DNA of 64,000 bases from Rhynochetos jubatus (Eukaryota; Chordata; Aves; Eurypygiformes; Rhynochetidae). Shown one piece after another: positions 1 through 14,000 of this stretch (its first letter is position 1; the number at the start of each line of letters is the position of its first letter). The notes under the pieces were generated by a model that searched no databases, was not told the origin of the DNA, and was given only the letters and a program-made list of their open reading frames with translations. Position numbers and translations under genes: made by a program. The DNA is taken from NCBI GenBank assembly GCA_027574665.1, contig CM050666.1:5580001-5644000 (forward strand), given 5' to 3'.

Positions 1-3000
1 AACTTGCACTTACAGGAAAAAAGCTGGATGAAAAATTTGTGCCAATTTACTAAACAGCAAAAGTCTTCTGACAGCAAAGGAGTGTTCTGTGTCCAAACAA
101 ACACACAAATGAGACAGACAAGGACAGACCCAAACACACCCTTTGGGAATGCTAAAACACCTTCAGCTCTAGAGGCTGGCCACGCTTGGGGTTGGTGACC
201 AGATCCGAGTGACCACAGCTAAAGCGAGAAACAGAGCTGACCACTACGGGATGTTCAGAGACCTTCAAACCTTCCTTTCATAGCCTAGAAGACCGTGGTG
301 CACCCCAATGTGCGTTGATCCTTCTTCGCTGCCACGCTTGACAGCTGCAAGGCAGTGTGGTAGAAAGAATTACCAGCCCAATAAACTTTCAGATGAGTTC
401 AAAATGCAATACCCCCAGTATCAAACACCACTGGTCCCTAACTTCGCGTCACCCCAAATCCTCCACCATTGGTGCCTCTACAAATATCAAAACAGCTTCC
501 AACAGCTCATTCCTAATTACCAGAGCTCTTTGTGGGAGAGGTTCCAACCACCCAAGAGCTGGGTACCTCTTTCATGACTCTCTGAGAAAGCCACGTGTTT
601 TGGGAGCGATGCAACTGCCGTGTACCAGAACAAGGCTCTGGAGCGGAGCAGATAGCTGCCTTGGCAGCCGGCCCGCAGTGCTGAAGCTCGCTCCCAGGAG
701 AGATTAGCGGGAGAAAAAACCTCATTGCCATCAGAGCAAAGCACTCAACCTGCTTCTACCAGAGATTCCTCACAAGAGCAAAAAATAAAAAAATCCGAAA
801 GTGTGTCTACAAATAGGAGGCTGCAGGAGCAGAGAGAAGATAACCCAGTTGGTATCATGCACACAGCTTCGCGAGCAGCTCGGGTGACACTGATCAGCAA
901 AGGACAGGCAGCTCTGAGCAGAGTCTGTTTTACACGGGGAAGATTACCCGAGTAACATCTGGACAGAGAGTTGCCTCCCTACACGAATTCACCCAAAACC
1001 CAGAGCTGCAGCTGCAAAGCCTTCGAGTGAGGTTTTTAAATCTGGAAGTTGAATACCATGAAATATATTCTACCCCCCCGATGACCTTATTGAAGCCCCG
1101 TTTTTATTTTCAAGGCATGACAGGGGACAGAAGCTACCTTCGGGTTCCCAGGGAGCACAGTTCATACCCGAGGCAGCTGGAAGTACACACTACTCAGACT
1201 CACTTAGACTTTGTGTGCTTTGGAGCCCTCTGCCACTTCAGGTGTCACCACACCTGCACAACCCCCGCAGTGCAGGGGCAAGGAGAGGGTTTACACTGGT
1301 TTCAAGGAAGGATGAGCTTTGCCCAGGCAAGGTAATTCTCTACCTACACACAGAGGACTCGGCATGGCCGAGCTGTTTTTTCCCAAGGGCACAGCAGAGC
1401 CCCTTCAGAAACTTTTCCCAAGGCGGGAGCTCCTGTGCAGCAGGACATGATGCAGGCTTACCCCCAGCCCAGCAGGCTCCTGGGGTCGGGGCCATAATGA
1501 CCAAGGACTGCCCAGTTAACCATACAGAGGTCGTCTCCTGCCCCCAGCTCCACCACCGCCGAGGCAGGGCTCTGCAAGGTGGAGCATGGGGCTCTGGGCA
1601 GGCAGCAGCCCAGCCTGGGAACTCAGGAGCAGCAAGGAAGGAGAGGATGCTGGAGTGGAAGTGATTTGAATTAGAACAAACTGGCTGCTGAATAGAAGCT
1701 TTTATTCCAGCATGGAGAAGGCTTTGTTAGTCAAGCACATGTGATGCACAAAAGCCTCCACTTGAATTCATTGAGTTTTAATTGGTTCTCAGGTGGGGGA
1801 GGAGATGGGTGTTAGGAATTAGGGATTCCTTAAAGAGGCAATATCATTAAATCTCAACGCCTCTTCCCTCTCACCCCCAGCTTCGGCTTAGGAGTCTGGC
1901 CTCATTCAATTGTCTTACACCAGAGAATCAGAAAAACCGAGGGAGAGAAAGGGTGGGAGGGGGAGTTACTAATAAAGCCTAAGGGGAGATCAATGAACAG
2001 GGAGGGTGAGGGGCAGGAGGAAGACTGAAGAAAGAAAGAGGCTGGTTGGGAGAGGAGGGAGGTCACACGCAGGCAGGGAAGGCAGGAGAACCTCAAAGGG
2101 ATGAGGAAAAGAGAATGATGCCATTCGAGTCGGGCCTTTCTTTTCTCCCTGCATTCCTTCTTTGATTGAACACTTAAAACTTCCCTTGGAGATCCTCTAG
2201 CTTGGCTCTGTGAGCCCGTGCTCCAAAATAACAGAGTCCATCACCACAAGGAAGGAAGCAAATCCTCGGATGGGCACGGGGTGCACGTGCACGGGGAACG
2301 ACAGCAGCGAGAGAAACCTGCCTGGAAGGACCTCGCCAGAGCTGCGGCTCGTTTTGCCAGACACGGCACGTTTCAGACAGAAGTTTTGTTACTGAGAGCC
2401 TGTCGCAGACGGAGCTGAATCAAGGTCCTTGTGAGTGAAAGAGAAAGGGAGTAATCGGGAGCTAAGGAGATTTCACAGTGGGCGGTGTAGGAGGTACAGC
2501 ACGCTGCCCAGATTACGAAAGGGACCCTGGGTACCTGCAAGCCAGACCCTGACTGACAACTGTGATGGGGGGACACATCTCATGAATGTATAATGATTTC
2601 CATTAGTCCAATACATCATAGGAGAATGAACTAATGTTGCTTTACCTATTACATTTGGAATTTGGATAGGTAAGTGAATGACATACCAAACACACTGCCA
2701 GCAAACACCAACTCAAATTCATTTCTTTTAGAGTTCCTGACAGAAGAATGCTGCTTCTATATTTAAGACAGACAGTTTATCCTGTATAAAGCCATACACA
2801 GCAGATACTCTTCACAGGAAGCACTGCTTACTGTTTTATTCTAATTCTTCATTACAAAATTAGAGTGCACAATCTCAGCTTGTAGACACCATGGCACTAA
2901 TCTCCCCCAAAACAGGGGCACTGCAACCAATTGCTATATGGACTCAAATGGGCGGTCTGAATTCTGTCTGAGGACAGTGTGGGATGCTGAAAACAGCATT

Positions 3001-5850
3001 CCTATGGTGCCTTCTCCCTGAGACAGACTGATCCCAGTCACTTACTGTGGTGTGAACTCTGAAGGAAACACAAGATCCTCCGCTGACCCAGCTGTGGTAG
3101 GAGGTAGCTCTCACATACACGCGGGTTACTCATGTTTTTCAGGGCACAGAAAAAGAAAGAAATCAGTGAATTCAGCCATTGAAAGTGTCATAGGATCCAG
3201 TTTTCCAACCCCCCCCTCCCTGAAATAGGAGCCTAAGTATTATTTAGAAGTGACACAGAGGCTGAAGTCTCATTTGGTCCTTAACTCCAACTAAAAGCAG
3301 ACGTGGTCTCCACCTGGCAAAGGCATTCGTGAGCAGTGGGCCGCAGCAGCGCCTGGCACCGGCTACACAGAAAGCGTTTAACCACACATGGAGAAGAGCT
3401 GACACTACTTGCCTTGATTTTTAATAGTTCGAAGCCTACACTCTGACTCTGCCAAGCTGCCTATTGTCACCGCTTGACCAGGGACAACCCACAGGAGCCC
3501 TGCCCTACAGGGACAGCAGGGCTTTCCTCCAACAAGGGAGTTCCCCTCAAGGCTTGTGTAGGAAAAACAGACAAAAAAACCACAAATCATATTAGAGGTA
3601 CAGGGTTTTTTTCCCCCTCTAAACAACATTTCTCGCATGCTCTGGTTTGCCTCTTCTCATAACACACCTGCATTACAGGTAGCGTACACGTTACAGATAG
3701 AAAATGAATTAAATCTTATGAGTTTTAATTTATATACAGGCATAATTTCAAATGATATCTGGCTCACTTGAAGGAACCAGCTGCTCATCATCAATGGTAA
3801 CATTTGCGAGTCCATCTTATCACGCACAGTTCTAAACATGATCCCTGCCTCGTCACAAAGCCGCATCGCTCTGCGGAGGACTAAGCGCTTGCACTGTTTC
3901 CTACAACCCTGTGTTCAACGTTAGGGAGAGACCAACTCCCGTGACTATCTTCCCAGTAACAAAATGTAGGGAAAGGCTGTCTTGGGAAGGATGGGCAAGG
4001 TCATGCCTCCCAGATTGTTCCCTCTGTTTATCCTAGACCTGTTGCCCTGGATGCATTTGCCCTCCTCCCAGCAGTTTTCTAGTAACAGCCTTTCCTGTAA
4101 TTGTCTCCTTCTCTTTCAGATATGTTCAGCTTGTACTTCAGCGCAGGAGTACTGGTTTTCCTGATACTACCTTGCTTCTCAACAGTTCCCTATTCTGTAG
4201 CTTCCAATAGGATCAGACCAAATGCCATTTGTGCCTTTGGAAAGAAAAATAATTAAACCTTCCCATTATGCTAAAAGAATCTTGCTGCTCTCCTGTGGCT
4301 TTCTGTAGATGCCTTTGGTAGTTGGGATCCTCTTGCAACATTTTTCCTAGCAAGTACCATTTCCACAGCCTTTTGGTATGCGACAGCAGGCACTTCTGAA
4401 CTGCTTCACTACACAAGCCACAGATTTGTCTGTCACAAACAGTGTCAGTTATCACAGCATCAAATTTGCTGTGTGCAGCAGGTCTCTTTAAGACTGCCAT
4501 GAATTGAAAATTGTTTTCCTACCTCTTCTCAATGCCTGAAGGATCTCAGCAATCAGCAGTGGCTTTGGGGCAAAGTGTGACTGGCACATCTGTATCAGCT
4601 ATCCAGTTAATTTTATTCCCGGCCTGTTGCGTTACATTAAACCTCAAGATGCTCACCATGTTTCCTCCTTTCCAAGCAGGAGAGAGAGCAAAACCATCCT
4701 TTCTGCTCTAGAAGAAGTTTGGCTACAGCTGCTCCACCAATTAGACTGGCTTCACCTCACAGGTCCTCCTGCAGCCAGGAGATCGCCTCTGTGCAAGTAC
4801 TGACATCACACAAAGACAATCCCAAGCAAAATTCAGCCCTGACATGGTACCTCTGCCTTCAACAGGGCCACAACAGACATGTCCTGTGCCAAGCTACTGG
4901 TCAGGCACAAGCTTTTACTTTCTGTTACCCTCTGCGAAGGGGCAGATTTATGTGGCTGCTGATGTAGTTTCAGGAACTCTAACACGAAGACCACCTACAG
5001 CATAGGTCTTCACAAAGCTGGACAGAAACATGCTCTACCCTCCTTGGAAATCACCTGTTTCTGCTCCAGGGGACAGGTCCTTGCAAGGACTTTGGGAGCA
5101 CCCCCCCTTTGCTCTGTGGATGGCCACATCAGCATCCGGTGAGCAGCCCAAGGGTATCCTGCGTCTTGCCTGGCAGCTTCCCGTGCTTCCCTGTCAGGCT
5201 CTGCACGCCGGCTCCTGCCCTAGACCGCAGCAGGGCTGTAGTTGCTGCAGGACCAGACATCAGAGCGCCCACAGCTTCCCTGGCCCCAAAGGCCACGTCC
5301 AAGCTCACGCAGGGGGAGGACAGAGCTGACTAGAGCCGGGCGCTACGCATTACGGAGACAGAATGAGGCTAGGATGACTAATGAGAGGAGCCAGCGCTGC
5401 GAAAGCTTTCCAGCCCAGCGCCCGCCCCGGTTTCTGTGCGAGACGGTAACACTTTGCACGTTTATATTGCACACTTACTGTTCCTTAAACTTGCAGGAGC
5501 CCTCCTCTCTGTGGCCCCACTAGCCAATGGCCCTCGTTTGGAAAGATCTTCACTGATAAACAACGCCCAACGCCGTGAACTTCAGGGGAGCGCTCTGCTG
5601 CTCCAGCACGTCTGGCCATTGTACCTAAACACTGGCTTCTCCGAATGGTATCAGTGCTCCGGCTCCTGTGTTTTGACAGGTAAGTAGATGAGGGGCACTG
5701 TGGCTTTAAGAAGGTCATTTCCACTGTCCTGCCGGTGTAATTAGCCTGCTAAAGAAAGGGCAGAGGCTGGAAATTGGATTGAGCAAACCAGGCTTTAGCC
5801 GCAGGATGAAGGCAGAGCCCCGGGATTGTTATGTTAATCACCTGAGCTCA
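1..5850. other. Non-coding stretch, no gene recognised
   Basis: Open frames here are short, have no recognisable family motif and are not arranged as exons with good splice sites. I see no tRNA, no long repeat and no mammalian-type SINE. Two AT-rich stretches (about 1,660-1,860 and 2,577-2,760), dense in homeodomain-like ATTA/TAAT cores, are candidate conserved non-coding elements, but only by base composition. From human synteny (MSI1 precedes COX6A1) this is plausibly the MSI1-COX6A1 intergenic interval. No MSI1 RRM exon was found by eye on the minus strand. Confidence 0.55.
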
Positions 5851-5879
5851 GCACTCCCTGCCCTTCAAACCGGTACAAA

Positions 5880-7030
5880 CCCCGGACCCCTCTGCTGAGC
5901 AACCCCGGCCTGGCTCGGGCTCCAGCTGCCCTGCACATCCCGCCCCGCCGCCGGGGATGCAGGGGCCACCCCTGCGGACAGACCCGGGCCCACCGCAGCC
6001 CCTCTGATGCAGGACGCTGGGCCACAGCTGCCGGCGGGGCCAAGGGGCGATGGGGGTCTGGGACCACACCGAGCTGGGCCAGGGTGGCTTTACACCAGCT
6101 GCGGATCCGGCCCCGGCCCTGCTGAGTCAATAAGCACGTCTGAAAGCACAGATTGCTTACCGCTATTTCACCGATGGAAAATAGCGCGAAGAACAATAGG
6201 CCAGATTCGTATCCGGCATAATAACGGCTGTAGGCAGTGGAGCTGCGCATGGGTTCGGGGAGGGGGGTGCCAGCCCCTCTGCAGTGACAGCACGAGGGCC
6301 CTAGGTCCCTGGGCCACCAGCTTGTGCTCAAGCCCAGCACCTTCAGCACCAAGACTGCCCCAATTTAATCCCAGGGCAAGGCCTGGGGGTGCAGCCAGGA
6401 GCACGGCCGCGCTCCACACCAGGATTGTCACCCGCACCGGCGTCATCTCCAGCACCAGCTGGTGCGATGCCACTGAAACCAGGGCACTGCACCAGCCAGC
6501 GCGGTGCGAGCTGGGCCCAAAGGTGCCGCGTGCGCTGAAGGGTCGCCTTCGCTGCACAGCCAGCAAGGGCTGGCCACGAACCGCTCCCTGTCACAGCCTG
6601 CTGCCTCCTGTTTGGTCCTCGCCGCCTCTCCCTTCCACGGGAAACAGGGCTGGGGTTTGCCTCACTGCGCTTCACTAGCTCCTGTCCCCTGGAAACGTGC
6701 CTTTTTGTCCACTCTCTGCTCGGAAACTTTGGGCTAGCAGCCTTCGCTGCCACCACCGCCAACCACCCACCTCCTCTTCCAGCCAGCAGTGCGGGCTGGC
6801 CATTGTCCCCTCCTCGCTGCCCCTGTTTTCTTAGGGCGAGCTCGCGCCTCTCCCCCGTGTCGGGCCAGCTGGGGCTCGGCATTACCTCCCTTGTTCTTTG
6901 GCGCATTTTTTCACTGCGCCCCTGCGCTGCTGGGGAGGGGGAGGGAGAGGAGGAGGATGGGAGGGCAGCGTCTGGCCCCGCATCCAGCGCGCCGGATGGC
7001 ATGGTTTTGGAGAGGCCTGGCTTAGTGAAG
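5880..7030. other. GC- and CpG-rich block (candidate CpG island)
   Basis: Base composition rises sharply, with many CpG dinucleotides, in contrast to AT-balanced flanks. Long open frames occur on both strands (for example 7071-6343 on minus, 242 codons), as expected by chance in GC-rich DNA. Their translations are low in complexity and match no family I know. Around 6,125-6,240 there is a less GC-rich core with CpG-containing A/T motifs that looks like a regulatory element. It could be the promoter of an unrecognised or non-coding transcript. No coding call is made. Confidence 0.45.
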
Positions 7031-8040
7031 TTATTCAAGCCAACGGCAGCCTGGCAACCAGGCGGCCACAATGGGAGCGCAGGAGGAAGAATGTTTCCAC
7101 ATGCCTGATCAATGGGAGCAAGGGAGACAGCAAAGCAAACAGAAGCTGGGAAAGAGACACAAAGAGAAAGCAGCCTTTTCTCTGCTCAGTTCCTTTCATT
7201 TGTCACAGCTCTTTGTGCAGCTGATGACAACGGAGGCCCTTCGGAGGCTAGTTTTAGGGAGTTTGGTTTTTCTAATTAAATAAAACGCCGTGTCCTTTTT
7301 CTTCACTTGTCACCCTCCCGCTCACCAGAAAAACCTAAGAGCAGCCCCATCTGCGCTCGAGCCTCCCGCCCCGCACACCTCCCGGGATCCCCAAGCACCT
7401 TTCTCCCTGGGAAGGTGCAAGGACACAACCACCCCCTCGCTTGCTCAGAAGCATCTCCCAGGCTGGATGCGGTGCCCTGGCCGGGGGGCCGGCAGCGCCG
7501 AGCAGCACATGCCACCCACGCCCCCCCCGGCTGCTCATTACAGGAATAAAGAGCCCGGCGAAGGACAACTTCTCTGGAGGTGGTGTGCTCCCCACAGCAG
7601 CTGCTGACGAGACTAAGGGGCAGCTTTCTGTGGGAATGAGGCAGCGTTCAAAATAGGGTTAGAGGAGAGTTGCCTTGGAAACTTGGACCGTTTCTGCTGA
7701 GGGTCTACGATTTCTCTCCTTAGGTCCCAGACAGGATTTACCTGGGAGCCGACCGTGGGACAGAAACTCCTGCAATCTGCAAAGCAGCTCCCAGAAAGGG
7801 GATGGAGGTGAAGGAGGGGTTTCGGGACGGAGGCACCAGCTCGCCGGTGCTGGGCTGCATAGTGACAAACAGCGGCCGAATCCAGCCCTGTTGTGTAACC
7901 AGTGCTGGGAGCCCAAAGTTGTTTCCTCTAATTACTATGCAAGAGCTCACAGCAACAGGCCTCCTCTGTGCAGGAGTTTACAGGAAAGGAGGCCCTCCCC
8001 GCCTCTAAGGCAACACCAAGCAAGCCAACAGGAGAGAGCT

Positions 8041-8058
8041 GGGGGGGGGGGGGGGGGG
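8041..8058 (+). repeat. Poly-G run, 18 bases
   Basis: An uninterrupted run of 18 G follows GAGAGCT and precedes TAAGC. It is prone to length variation, and the strand could form a G-quadruplex. The exact length may be a sequencing or assembly estimate. Confidence 0.9.
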
Positions 8059-11000
8059 TAAGCTTTCCTGCACTGAGGCCAGAGCAGAGATTATTCTGTC
8101 TCTTTGTGGAGGAAAAAACCCCCACAACTCTCTACCTGGATGTATGTAGCCCTGAAGAACAGGAATATCTTCTGACTGCTGAGGAACAGGAGGCAGGACA
8201 CCTGCCTCGTCACACCTGCCCCAAAACGCAGGCTTCCCCCCCCCCCCAACCAACTCCATCCCCAAGCAGCCGGGGCTGCAGAAGCTCAGCTTCAGCCCGC
8301 TGGGCATCATGAGTGCAGGAAGAGGATTAGGGATCCTGCACATGCCTTAGGAGGAGGGAACTTCTGTTATGAACACAGCAATGTTTGAGATCTCACAGAC
8401 CTTGCTCACAGTGAGGTTCAGGATGTGATCAAACCGTCAAAGGGAACTCTGGCAACATCCGTCAGTGAACGGCAACGTGAGCTCAAGGAAATAGAGCAAA
8501 CCCTGGTCCTAATCACAGGTGGAACACTGGCTCAACAGCACAGGAAAACTCCTGCGCACTCCCAGCCAAGGACACAAATGGTTAAATACAGGCTTCTTGG
8601 TCCTCGTGGCCAGATGTTCCAGGCTGTCCAGGCGGACAGCAGGTTCTTCTGCCAATACCTGTTTCTATTCCTAGGACTGCTGCTGAGCTCAGGGATAAAC
8701 CTCTTGGCTCCTCAGTAGTCCTGTGTCTCAGTCAATCAGTGGGGCTAATATTGGACCAGACGTTTTGGCAGTCAGGCTCTGAAGTGATAGGGATGCATAG
8801 TCTTACCAGCTTCTGGTGTCACCCCATCTGGATTTCATTTCACACCCTGCATCTCCACCCAGAGCTCTCCTTTGAGGGTTCAGGCACACCCCTGTTGCCT
8901 GTTCAGGTTAAAGAGGATCCCATGAGCACTTTTGTACAAAAGCTGAATTCCAGCGGTTCCGGAGTTTCCTCTGCCTCGCTCTGGAGGCATCAGGGGGGTG
9001 ACACACCGCCTTTCACTGTTTCACCCACCTCCCAACAGCATCACATGTGACGTTTTCCTGGGTAACGATGTTTGCGACGTGTTCATTTAACAGTGCAAGT
9101 GCCTCTAAATAATAATGATAAATTGCAAGCACTGAAGAAGAGGATTGTCCCATACCCCAGGTCTCCTTAACACCAAGTTGTCTGCTGCCATCTAATCAGC
9201 AAACTTGCTTTTGGGAAGCGTCTCAATTTCCGTATCGAGCATGTCACTGCCATCCCACAGTCCTACCTGGCTCTTCCACTGCCCCCAGACATGGGCTAAG
9301 TGCCAGCCTGCACCTGAATGAAGATCGGGAACCTCCCCTCCCCAACTTCAGAGTGGGAACTCACTCCACAGCCATTACCTACTACTTCAAAATTATTCCA
9401 GCGCTCCTTGAGCCTTCTTGTAGGGAAGGAGAAGTCCACCTTCACGCCTGCTCAAAGGATTGCTTTCATTAAGGCCTCTATGGCAAGTATTTGACCTGCT
9501 TCAAAAATATTCATGAGACTCTCGCACGCATTCACTAAGGGCAGACAAGCAAAATCCTCAGCTCAGGTTCTCCTGAGGTCTCAGGGTGCTGATGGCAATA
9601 CACATCCTAATTACAGTATATACCGTACGGAGAACGAGACCTTGTCAGCTCTGGTGACGCTTTCTCTGAGTCAAAGAAACAATCTGGAAGTGATTGTGAA
9701 TATTTCTCGGTAGATCAGAAAAAAAGTCTAACCACGTGCAAATATCTTTAAGTAACTTCCCTTTTCCCTGGCCTCAGTGAGAAGCTTCCAAGACAGGCCA
9801 CAGGGAATGTTTGAACTGTACAGGAATATGCAGACACTTCCAGAGCCTGGGTTGTGCAGAACAGCAAAGCGTGCTGCTCCTACACAGAAAAAACCCCAAA
9901 CCCCCACGTACAAAGACTGCCAAGACAGTCCATGACGGTACCCACTCAGCCTGAAACGGGGGGATTCTCTTCTTTACAAACAGTGCGTTTGAAGGGCCAC
10001 AGCATAACACGCATGGGGCAAAGCAAGCAGGAACAGCCACCTTCGCTCACCACTAACAAGCACCACGGAATGCTAACCACCTGCTGCAGACTACTTCCAG
10101 AAACGTTGCAGGGCAGCGCGAAATGCGACGCGAGTGGTCCCTTGTGAGAAAGCCAGGCGAAGTGTACTGCCTTTTAACATGACCCCTGCAAGGCAAAGCA
10201 GTTCTCGCGTGGCTAGTGCTGCTCTTTCCCTCTTGCACCTGCTGCGAAGACACCGTCCTGACAAGGAGCAGCACTCTACAGCTCCCTAGTCTGCCTCGCT
10301 CGACAAGACCCTTCTGTGCTGCCTATGGATTCATCTCAAGATAACATTCTTGGGTAGAAGGACAACCTGCTGATGGACACATGCAATTAGTAGCCTGCTG
10401 ACAGGTGCCCTTTCAGCCTCTCTGTGGCTCCTTTTACTCAGGTAGAGCTGGCACGGTGATCCAGCCACCCATCCTTTGTTACGGCTCTGTAAAGTGGAGG
10501 AAATAATTCAAAAAGTCTGAAAGGGAACCTCAGGGCGGGAAGAGAAAATGCGACAGGTATTCCATAACTGAGGGAGAAGCGGCATTTTGTCACTGCTGAA
10601 ACGGCTCCCACTACTGAGTCAATAAGGGCTTGAGCTTTTCGTGATTCTCCTTCGCACAGCTAATACCCCAACAAGACGAAGAGCTACCACCTACAAATAT
10701 AAACCCAAGTAAAGCTCAGAGGGGAGAAGGGGTGGGGTGGAAAGAAAGCATTTCTTTCAGGGCATACTGCATTAATCCCAACTGAAAGGGAAATACTTCC
10801 TCTAGGATCCTTCCTTTCGGTTCTGGCAGCGCGACCCTGATGCAGGCAGCGCACAGATGATGTGGCCAGCACAGACAAGGCAACCGGGATGGTGGTACTG
10901 CCCCCCCGACCTGCTGGTGTCCCGCGAGGTATAGAGCGCACACCGTAGCCAGCGACCAGATCTCCAAGCAGCCTAATTACGCGACCTTGCCGCGAAGGTC

Positions 11001-14000
11001 AGCTCCCAGGGCGGGAGGAGAGGAAATCCTTTCGGGCATATCACGTCAGAGCTTCTTGAGATCCTTCCCACTTACTCACGGCTCAGTCCCACTGGCACGT
11101 GGGCCACAGCCTTGTACAGTTGTTTTCTGAGCAAAACTGGAAGCGAAGTGATCCCAACTCGTTTTGGCGTGGATCAAGCAAGACAATCTCACGTGGTTAC
11201 AGCACAGAATGCAAATGCTTACGATAACACCCTCTTCCACCCTCAGCCGTAGATCCCTAATGAAGATCAGAGAAACCCACCCCCTTGGGTACAGCCCGCT
11301 CATGGCAACGGCACCTGTGGGTGCCAGAGACAACGCACCGGGCAGATCCATCCCCATTTCCTCCGCCACCGGAGACCCTGACCTTGACAACGCACTTGGC
11401 AGAGGACAGTATGCAGTGCTCAGAAATTGCTCCCCCCAGTGTTCAGGCTTTTCCCTTTGCTCACAGATACATTGCACAAAACAGCCCAAAAGTACATAGT
11501 TGTGAAAAACAGCCATCCTTCCTACAAAAACCCACCAGCCTCCCCTTAGCCTGCCACAGCCCACTCAGACTACGAACTAGGGTAAGTGGCTTTTAACCTT
11601 TCCTCATTTGCAGGCCCTTGTAGGTTTTTCACTAGAAAAATGGACCTATAGATAGTGAACTTCAGCCTGCACCATATTTCTCTTGTCGAAGCATGCAGTA
11701 AGAATCCTCACAAGCTAGAGAAGCAGATGTTAAGCTGCATCAACCCAGAAAACAAGGAAAAAAAAATTACAATTCATTGCCTTTACCTAGGGAAGAAACG
11801 TTCCTTTGCTCAGTGAAAGGACTGTGACTTCCAGAGAGACCAGGCACGCTGACTTCTGCAGCCCGGCCCTGAGTTTGCAGTGATCAGCCAGGCTGTGCAG
11901 TACACGGCAGAAATCTCTTCTGGCTCTGCGGTCTGACTCAGCATGGGGGCCCAAAGCGCAGACATGTGAGCGCTACCCATAACCTCCACTGGAATTAAAA
12001 AGCCATTCATACAACGCCATCAGTAACCTCCTATACCCTGCCAAGGTCTACGACCAGGCACAAGGTGCCCTCCTACTAGCACTACAAATGCCCTTTTAGC
12101 AAGGCTGTGACGGCTGATCTCTGCTACACCACTCAGCACCTGATGAGCAGCAACTGGGAAGGGGATGCTTACAGGTGGCCACAGCCATGTGCTTCTCAGT
12201 TCTGGGGGCCTGTCAGTGGCAGAGTCCTGCACAGATCTGGGGAAAAGTGGATTTCATCACCCTGAATTTCAGTGAGTACAGCAGGCCAGCCCTCCTCTAC
12301 ATCGTCACTCTGTCCTGCTGGTTACAGACAGTTGGCTTTAACTCCAGTGGCAGCAAAAGCTACTGACTGTCTTGTCCCCTCTCATCTTTGTCTTAGCACT
12401 AAAAGCCATATGAATCCACAGAGTTAAATCCACCCACTGCTGCAACTCCAGAAGTGTATGCATCCTCCTATCATATTAGCACTGCCACACTAATGGTGCC
12501 CAGCAGCAAGTCCTCCATCCTGTCTGTTGGCCGTTTGAAAACAGCTCTTAGTGATTCTCTGTCATGCTAGAAGAGTTTGTCAGCTTGTCTCACACCCAGT
12601 TCTGGGCATGCCGGTGTATCCAAAAGGCATCTCACAACAACCAGCGCAGGAACCACAGGGCTGAGTACCGAAACTGGCCACGGGATGTCTGCCCACAGCT
12701 CCGAGAGGCTAATTTGAACCAGGCCGAGCTGTATGGACTCAATAATTAAGAAAGAATGTACCTGAAGCCAGTATATTAAGGGGTGAGAATGCATTTCAGG
12801 TCTAGAGAATTAAGCCATTGTAATCAGAGAAGAAGAAGAAAAAAAAAAATCCTTGCATAGACCTTGACTATTCCCTCAGCAGGACAAGCCTGATGACTGG
12901 TTGTTGTTTACAACGATAAGGTCAGAGGAAAGGCCATTTCCTCTCAACAATTGTCAGAAAGGATTAAAACCTGCATTCAGGCTTGCTTTGAACTAGCAGG
13001 TACTCCATTCCCGATGGTATCAGGACCCATTCAGCGGGGGTCTCCAGCAGCCTCCAGGGCACGGCTCCATAATGCCCCTATTGTGGAAATATGCAGGGCT
13101 CACTCTGTCTTCATGAAGCTTCACCCTTGTGCTCTGATGCCCAGGTCAGGAAGCAATCCTGCAATCACTGTTTAATTAGTCATTTCCCAAGTCTGCCTCA
13201 GTGGAGAGTTGCTGCTGCTTGTCAGCCTCTGAAGAGGGAGGTTGGGAGTCGGAAACATCGCTGGCTACCACACTGGGAAAGAGAAGCTGCTCGCGGGGTT
13301 TGGGGCGCGTCCGTACCGCAGCTCCGCGTGCCCCAGCCTCTACTTCCACCTTTTTTTCCCCAAGCAGAAGGATTTGAGTGGATGAAGGGGCCATTGCACC
13401 TTCTGCGAGTCAAGACAAAAGCTGATTAATGACTAGGGTGGTTTTATTTTTGGTGATTTGTTGTTACGGGCTGGGCTTTGGTTGGCTTGGGGTTTGTTTG
13501 GGGTTTTTTTTCTCCTTGAGAAAAAGCTTTGATACAAAGCACATTCTTCAAGAGAGGTCTGTTCCAGGAATTCCAGTTGCATACTTTCCTTTGTGGAAGT
13601 CAGTACTGAGCCTGAGAGGTTGGATACACGGCGGCTTTTCCAAATGAGCTCACTGGACGAGGTACTTCTTACCGTACAGGCACCAATTTGAAAAGAATGA
13701 GAGTTACGTAGTATGAAAATATTTGCCTAGATAATGGGTGTTTGCGTGGGGGAGAATGCTAAAGGAAAAATACGTTTGTTGAAACCCAACTGTTTTGAAA
13801 AACATGGTGATTTTTCTGTTCAACAAAATAAACGAGGTATTTCAATAATGTCAGAAAGGCCTGTTTGGGCATTTTCAGGCACTGAGAAAAGCTTTTCAAA
13901 ACAAAAGAGCATACAAATATGTAACAAGTTACAGGAAGCTGTATAAAGTAACTTTTTCAGTTTAAAGACACTGAAGTCAGAGGAACTGCTCCGATCAAAA

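Noticed and set aside
6343-7071. 242-codon minus-strand open frame in the GC-rich block
   Set aside because: Overlaps long open frames on the other strand. The translation is low-complexity Pro/Ser/Gly/Arg with no domain, as expected from GC-rich DNA with few stop codons.
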